From: Lingula anatina
Taxonomy: Eukaryota > Brachiopoda > Lingulata > Lingulida > Lingulidae
Length of the DNA stretch: 64,000 nucleotides
NCBI RefSeq assembly: GCF_001039355.2
Contig: NW_019774847.1
Coordinates: 1,132,956 to 1,196,955 of the forward strand
Direction of reading: 5' to 3'
Below are positions 58,651 to 64,000 of this stretch, piece after piece; the stretch's first letter is position 1; every line of letters starts with the position of its first letter. Under the pieces are notes generated by a model, which saw only the letters and a list, made by a program, of their open reading frames with translations, did not search any database and was not told the origin of the DNA. The position numbers and the translations under genes were made by a program.

Positions 58651-60484
58651 CCCAAAACATTTGGTTGTGTCAAAAATAAAGAATGACAAAAGACTTTTAC
58701 TTATACTTTCACCCCATAGTAATGACTCTCACAAAGTATAAACGAATGGTTCGGAGTTTTGAAAATTTTAATACAGCCCTTTGGATTTATTCTGTATTTT
58801 TCTTTTACAAAAATAATAACCTGCAAGGATAAATTTCAAAATCAAATTCGCATGAAGCACTTTCTCTAGTAAAAGGAGATTACAAAGTGATACTTCCGCT
58901 CGACCCACCCAAGGAGAGCTAGATGTCCCCATTTCACAACCGAAATACACCATGAAAAATAACACCAAAAAGATGTGAGGTAAGACCAGATCAAAGTTCA
59001 TTTTATATTTAAACGTCTCTTGGTGTTCTTAGTCGCACATATAATTTATTTTTAGCAACAGATTGTGTGAATTTCTTTGTTTGAAAACCGTGAAGAGGCC
59101 CAGCCTGGTACAAATTAAGAGACAGATGGGAGAGATTGGAGGAATAAGTCGCTATCATTATGTAGTGTATGGGAGAGAGTGATAACCGCCTCTCGGTAGA
59201 GTAATAAAAAAACCGAGATGATTATGTCGCAGATAACCTTAAACAAGCCTTTGTAGTGTGATTTAGGTGTGAATGTCGGGAAGATATTGCCAGGATATTT
59301 CTTTACTTGTATACATACAGGGAGCGTCTCTGTGTTAGAAATGGTGGGTTTAGTCATGCTTGATACCTCTGATAATGTAAGATTTGTGTCAAGTTTCTTG
59401 GCTTTAAAATATGATTTATATTGAGCAATTCAATTATGAATATAAGCTTCATTGTCTGATTTAGTCCATGTATATATTGTTAATCAGCACATTTCAGTAG
59501 ATAATGCATTAGTATTGTGGCAGCTATTATGTTGATTTAAATGTAATATTTTATCTGTCGTACAGGATGGTTACTTTGAATAATGGTGTTATTTTAAGTG
59601 ACTGGTCCACTCATTGTTTGTTGATGCATATTATGTCATCCTGCTTAATTAATCTTTGTTTATTCTAATAAATAATAAGACGCGATTTAATAGTTTAAGT
59701 TAACATTCTGTTAAACTTAACTTATTTGGTTATAAACCAGATAACTTGTGGGTAACTTTTGCCATATGTAATGTTATCTGTATAATTTTTCAATTACATC
59801 TTCATCACAACAGAGAGTTTAGGATTCTAATTATTTTTACAAAAAAGTCTTTGCAAAATATTGTGAGGCTTTTAGTAAAATGTTCTAGAACCAGTAAAGA
59901 TCATTATTCATGTTATCATTATAAAACATATCTTCCACAGCTTAACATAGTGTGGAATTTCAATTTGTTTAGAACTGCTTAATAGAAGAGTTGAAAAGTG
60001 AAACATTGAAAGGATAATCCCTGAGTTGAACATTTTACAGAGACAATTTGGTAAAACTTTTAGCTTGGGGACAACTTGGAAATATCATTAGCATGTTGTA
60101 CTTTGAAGATGACATACACAAACATGTCCTGTGACAAGTTACACCTGTCTGCACACCTGATACTGCTACATACTACTTCACTGAAAACATTGTAAAGATT
60201 ATAACATGGTTAATTGATGACAACATGAAATGGTTACAGGAGTCATTAGTTCACTCCACATAGCTTCAAACTTAGAGTTGATATATTGAGATCAACATTT
60301 GTCATTGCAGTATCAAATTTGTTGATAATTTTAAAGCTATTTAAAGTTTATTTAAAATTAGTTATTTAAAACAGACATAGACATAAGATTGTTCTATTTT
60401 CAGTAGTTGCATGTAGAAATATCTTACAGATAGTTGATTGTCTCATATGATAAGCAAACTTTAAATTATCTTCTTCTTTTCCAG
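58651..60484. other. Intergenic between divergent GRTP1 and Rap2
   Basis: The two genes point away from each other. Promoters and a non-coding first exon of Rap2 must lie here, but I see no clear core motif. A 77-codon minus ORF at 58768-59001 has a hydrophobic start but no recognisable family. Confidence 0.4.
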
Positions 60485-60550
60485 ATCCTAGTGACCACAG
60501 CCAGTGAAGTGTACATCATTTAACCAGAGAGAAAGGGAGCAGAAAAAACC
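60485..60550 (+). other. Rap2 5' UTR part of the coding exon
   Basis: Begins after TTCTTCTTTTCCAG and leads to ACCATGAGG, a good Kozak context. Confidence 0.7.
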
Positions 60551-61090
60551 ATGAGGGAGTTTAAAGTGGTGGTTCTGGGCAGTGGTGGGGTGGGGAAAAG
60601 TGCCCTCACTGTGAAGTTTGTCACAGGGAATTTTGTTGAGAAATATGACCCTACAATTGAAGATTTCTACAGAAAAGAAATTGAGGTGGATGGAGCCCCC
60701 TCAGTGCTGGAAATCCTGGACACGGCAGGCACAGAGCAGTTTGCTTCCATGAGGGACCTGTATATAAAAAATGGACAAGGATTTGCTATTGTCTATAGCA
60801 TCACAAGTTTACAAACTTTCCAGGATATTAAAACAATGAAGGACCAGATCATGAGGGTGAAGGGCACAGATAAAGTCCCCATGTTACTTGTTGGCAATAA
60901 GAAGGACCTGGAACACCAGAGAGAGGTGGCCACCTCTGAAGGAATGGCACTGGCTCAACTCTGGGGGTGTCCTTACTGTGAATCCTCAGCCAAAAATACT
61001 CAGAATGTGAATGAAGTATTTGTTGAGATTGTAAGAGAGATGAATTCAAGCCCGGTGAAAGAGAAGCAGGATTGTTGTACTATATTATAG
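60551..61090 (+). CDS. RAP2: Rap2 small GTPase
   Basis: Ras-superfamily switch of the Rap2 type, 179 aa, in a single coding exon. P-loop GSGGVGKS (10-17); effector region YDPTIEDFY with Phe39, the residue that separates Rap2 from Rap1; DTAGTEQF with Thr61 typical of Rap; NKKD (116-119); SAK (146-148). The C-terminus is CCTIL: CTIL is a CaaX box ending in Leu (geranylgeranylation expected), with a preceding Cys available for palmitoylation. Rap2 acts at plasma and recycling membranes in adhesion and cytoskeletal signalling. A splice acceptor (TTTTCCAG) at 60484 shows that the 5' UTR is split. All catalytic residues look intact. Confidence 0.96.
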   Translation: MREFKVVVLGSGGVGKSALTVKFVTGNFVEKYDPTIEDFYRKEIEVDGAPSVLEILDTAGTEQFASMRDLYIKNGQGFAIVYSITSLQTFQDIKTMKDQIMRVKGTDKVPMLLVGNKKDLEHQREVATSEGMALAQLWGCPYCESSAKNTQNVNEVFVEIVREMNSSPVKEKQDCCTIL

Positions 61091-61349
61091 CAGTTGGACA
61101 AGGTAATTATAAGATGTGGATCATGTTGTTCTACCTGGCATACATTATTTGGGCACATTCCAGATGAAACTGTAGTCTGTTTAGACAGATACAACTCTGC
61201 AGGGACACTCGCTGAATGTAGTCAGATTTACTGAATGAGGCCTAGCAGCTAGGGGATGGAACATTTTGCATGCATTAGGTCACTTTCAAAACAAAGTGAA
61301 AAAGATTCCAAAAGTCGAGCCTACCCAGAAATTAATCACTTCCAAGTTT

Positions 61350-61460
61350 GAGGAGGTGTATCATTCACTTTTAAGATCTGATTGCATTCAGGGAATCCCT
61401 GTTGAGTTGGTTAGATCTACATTGGTTTGATCTACGTAGTTACATTGGGAACACACCCTT
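61350..61460. mobile_element. Fragment related to the MITE-like repeat
   Basis: Shares ATCTGATTGCATT and GATC-rich inverted ends with 6845-7135. Short and diverged. Confidence 0.3.
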
Positions 61461-61588
61461 TAATGTCTCTGGTACTGGACTAAGATGACTGGACTGTAGT
61501 TTTCATTTACTACAAAGTCCCATCATTATTGTATTGAATTATATCTACCATGTGTCCTTATTTATGAAAATGTCTTATTTCTGTTGTA

Positions 61589-61594
61589 AATAAA
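61589..61594 (+). terminator. Candidate Rap2 poly(A) signal
   Basis: AATAAA about 500 bases after the Rap2 stop codon. Confidence 0.45.
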
Positions 61595-61734
61595 TGGCAT
61601 TAGGGTGTAAAAAGGCATTTTGAATTGAGGTGGTCAGAATGTATTATGGAGATTGCATGCAGTGTCCAATTTCTATCAAAGAAATTTTAAGGTGATGATG
61701 GAAATGTTCAACAACCTCCTAAATGGCCATGTAC

Positions 61735-62212
61735 ATACAGTTAGGTGCTTACCCCAACTTATACAGTTAGGTGGGTGTGCTTACCCCAACTTATACAGTT
61801 ATAACTTATACAGTTAGGTAGGTATGCTTACCCCAACTAATACAGTTAGGTAGGTGTGCTTACCCCAACTTATACAGTTAGGTAGGTGTGCTTACCCCAA
61901 CTTATACAGTTATAACTTATACAGTTAGGTAGGTATGCTTACCCCAACTTATACAGTTAGGTAGGTGTGCTTACCCCAACTTATACAGTTAGGTAGGTGT
62001 GCTTACCCCAACTTATACAGTTAGGTAGGTGTGCTTACCCCAACTTATACAGTTAAGTAGGTGTGCTTACCCCAACTTATACAGTTAGGTAGGTGTGCTT
62101 ACCCCAACTTATACAGTTAGGTAGGTGTGCTTACCCCAACTTATACAGTTAGGTAGGTGTGCTTACCCCAACTTATACAGTTAAGTAGGTGTGCTTACCC
62201 CAACTTACTCTG
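61735..62212. repeat. 32 bp minisatellite downstream of Rap2
   Basis: About 14 copies of a unit with CAACTTATACAGTTAGGTAG and GTGTGCTTACCC. Confidence 0.95.
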
Positions 62213-64000
62213 TTTCTTTTTGCCATTCCTTTGTATCTTAAAGCACTTTTAGCAACTTCGTTTCCTTCATCCAGTTGAATCATTTACTTTTAAGATGATT
62301 ACTGGTGACTAATATTAATTGCAGCTTATTTGATAAAATTGGCTTTATGCCCATTAGCAGTTTAACCGGACACACTTTTTTAAAAAAAATTGAGTCATAA
62401 CTTCTCATATATTTTCCACATACTGTAATCCGCCAATCCCTTATTTCCCTTCTGCTTGAGTGAGAGTGAGTTGACCTTGAAAGTGCAATCACCTTAGGTG
62501 GCTTGACACAAATCATAACTCTAGTTTGAAGCAGTTAAATGGACCTGCCATGAATTGGGATGAGACCAAGATGGTTGTCTGCACATCATTTTTATGGCGT
62601 GTTATTTGTGGTTTAATGGTATGTCACCTGTATGTGGGCCATCTTTATAGTGGAGGATTTTTTTATATTTATTTCAGGTCTTCTTTTGTAACTTCTGTGC
62701 TTAAATTTAACTGAGCACACTGACAGAAAAGAAGTAGCTCAAGATGAAGTATTCAGTTTGTCAGAATAATAACAAAATTTTACTAGACTAGTAGATTTTG
62801 AATACAACTCCCATTCAGAACTTTACATTGTATATGACAACTTTGCAAAAAAGGCAAATCTTCCTAATTAGGAAATTTTTTTGCTATTGATTTTATAAAA
62901 AAAACAAACAAAGTTTTGACATTGATTTTACTGTACAATAACATGGAAGAAAATGGATAGGGTAAAAAGAAGTTTCTCTGGCAGACTTGCAGAACAAGAG
63001 GTTACTAGTACACTGTCAACAAACTGGTCAGCTTTTATGCTGTGAAAAGAGAAATAAATGCTGGATAAAAATCCAGTAATAGATTTCAAAGATATGAAGA
63101 TAAGAGAACTATTGGTTTTATCTCAGTTTGACAAAATGGGACCCCTCCTGTGATACCTGCAATATCTGGTCCAGATATGATAAGTTAGCAGTTGAAATAT
63201 CATATGGCCATGATAATTGGTTTCTGATTGAACTGGTTATCAGTGGATTAAGCTGAACTAAACTCAGATTCTCTCTCTCTCTCCAGCATCTCTAAGTACC
63301 TAATAAAACTGGTCATATAAATTCAGCCCAACTCCACTCAAGCACCCCATCTCACTCTCTTTCCAGGGTCATCACAGGAAAGTAGACACATGTCCCAGTG
63401 ATTTCAGTTTAAATGACAAAGAAACACTCAACAAATAGACATGTCCCAGTGATTTCAGTTTAAATGACAATGAAACACTCGACAAATAGACATGTCCCAG
63501 TGATTTCAGTTTAAATGACAATGAAACACTCAACAAATAGACATGTCCCAGTGATTTCAGTTTGCTGGGATTGCTGTTGCCCAACAGGCATGGATAAGTA
63601 TTGCCCCTCTTTTTTAGGCATGCTGCACCACTGAAATAAAAACAAATGTCCTATAAAATTTAGTTTGGAGCTCAAATCTATACCAATAAAAATGAACGTT
63701 TCTCTTTTTCGTTTATCTCTTACTCCACATGGTCTTTAAAGAAGCCCTCTTGTTTTTTACTGGCAGGGTACAAATATTAAGGTGTTCTATATCATCCCTG
63801 TGTACTTATGTGTGACTGATCAGGACCTGTTTTCACAGTGTATACTTACAGTAACTGTTGCTAGTGTTTTTAGAATGATGCTTATGTCATTGGTTAATCT
63901 AACTTGTTCTTTTTTGTTTGTTTTGTTTTTACATCAAGTCATGACAGAATGTCAGATATATTTGAGCAACTTTTTAAAAGTAAAAATAACTGTGAATATT
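62213..64000. other. Gene-free end of window
   Basis: AT-rich; no gene recognised apart from the short repeat at 63390-63565. Confidence 0.5.
63390..63565. repeat. ~51 bp tandem repeat, 3-4 copies
   Basis: Unit contains ACATGTCCCAGTGATTTCAG and AAATGACAA. Confidence 0.92.

Noticed and set aside
58768-59001. 77-codon minus ORF with hydrophobic start
   Set aside because: Looks like a signal peptide by chance; no recognisable mature domain, and it lies in the GRTP1/Rap2 intergenic space.
1-64000. tRNA, rRNA or other structured RNA genes
   Set aside because: None recognised by eye; a covariance-model search would be needed to exclude small ones.

Overview
This is a 64 kb piece of animal nuclear genome. 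Genes are split by many GT-AG introns, intergenic DNA is AT-rich, mini- and microsatellites are abundant, and there are assembly gaps (single N at 14762 and 25423, an N run at 19741-19798). Gene content (indoleamine 2,3-dioxygenase, a CUB/EGF secreted protein, two SLC16 transporters, GRTP1, Rap2) and the repeat style suggest a lophotrochozoan, most likely a mollusc and perhaps a bivalve. That placement is inference; no species can be named. No bacterial features (operons, Shine-Dalgarno sites, CRISPR) are present.

Layout. (1) 1798-8586, minus: a 13-exon indoleamine 2,3-dioxygenase (IDO) gene reconstructed exon by exon with consistent splice phases. It has a one-base frameshift in exon 2 and Tyr where the haem-ligand His should be. 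(2) about 10.0-20.1 kb, minus: a secreted protein with signal peptide, CUB, calcium-binding EGF and further extracellular segments. One of its introns holds a 3.7 kb insertion flanked by identical 269 bp direct repeats. (3) 24.8-31.0 kb, minus: an SLC16/monocarboxylate transporter (MCT-B) whose middle exons are absent; a 4.7 kb array of about 60 nearly identical 79 bp units lies in their place. (4) 35.2-47.6 kb, plus: a complete second SLC16 transporter (MCT-A, 610 aa, 5 coding exons), head-to-head with MCT-B across a candidate promoter near 32.4 kb. (5) 47.6-54.2 kb: gene-poor, with several minisatellites. (6) 54.3-58.65 kb, minus: a complete 9-exon GRTP1-like TBC Rab-GAP. (7) 60.5-61.1 kb, plus: an intronless-CDS Rap2 GTPase, head-to-head with GRTP1.

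The main unexplained observation is that tandem duplications repeatedly sit exactly across exon-intron boundaries. I find ten such boundaries in four genes plus the CUB gene: donors of IDO exon 10, CUB-gene exon 2, MCT-B exon 1, MCT-A exon 4 and GRTP1 exons 3 and 5; acceptors of MCT-A exons 2, 3 and 4 and GRTP1 exon 7. Each repeat unit carries the end of an exon, the splice site and a little intron. Copy number runs from 2 to about 36. The result is rows of decoy splice sites inside introns. On the acceptor side, every decoy exon I read runs into an in-frame stop.

The genes do not form one pathway. IDO would oxidise tryptophan, the MCTs would move small organic acids or related solutes across membranes, GRTP1 would switch off Rab GTPases, and Rap2 is itself a small GTPase switch. 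Exon boundaries were placed by eye from splice consensus, reading phase and family resemblance, without transcripts.
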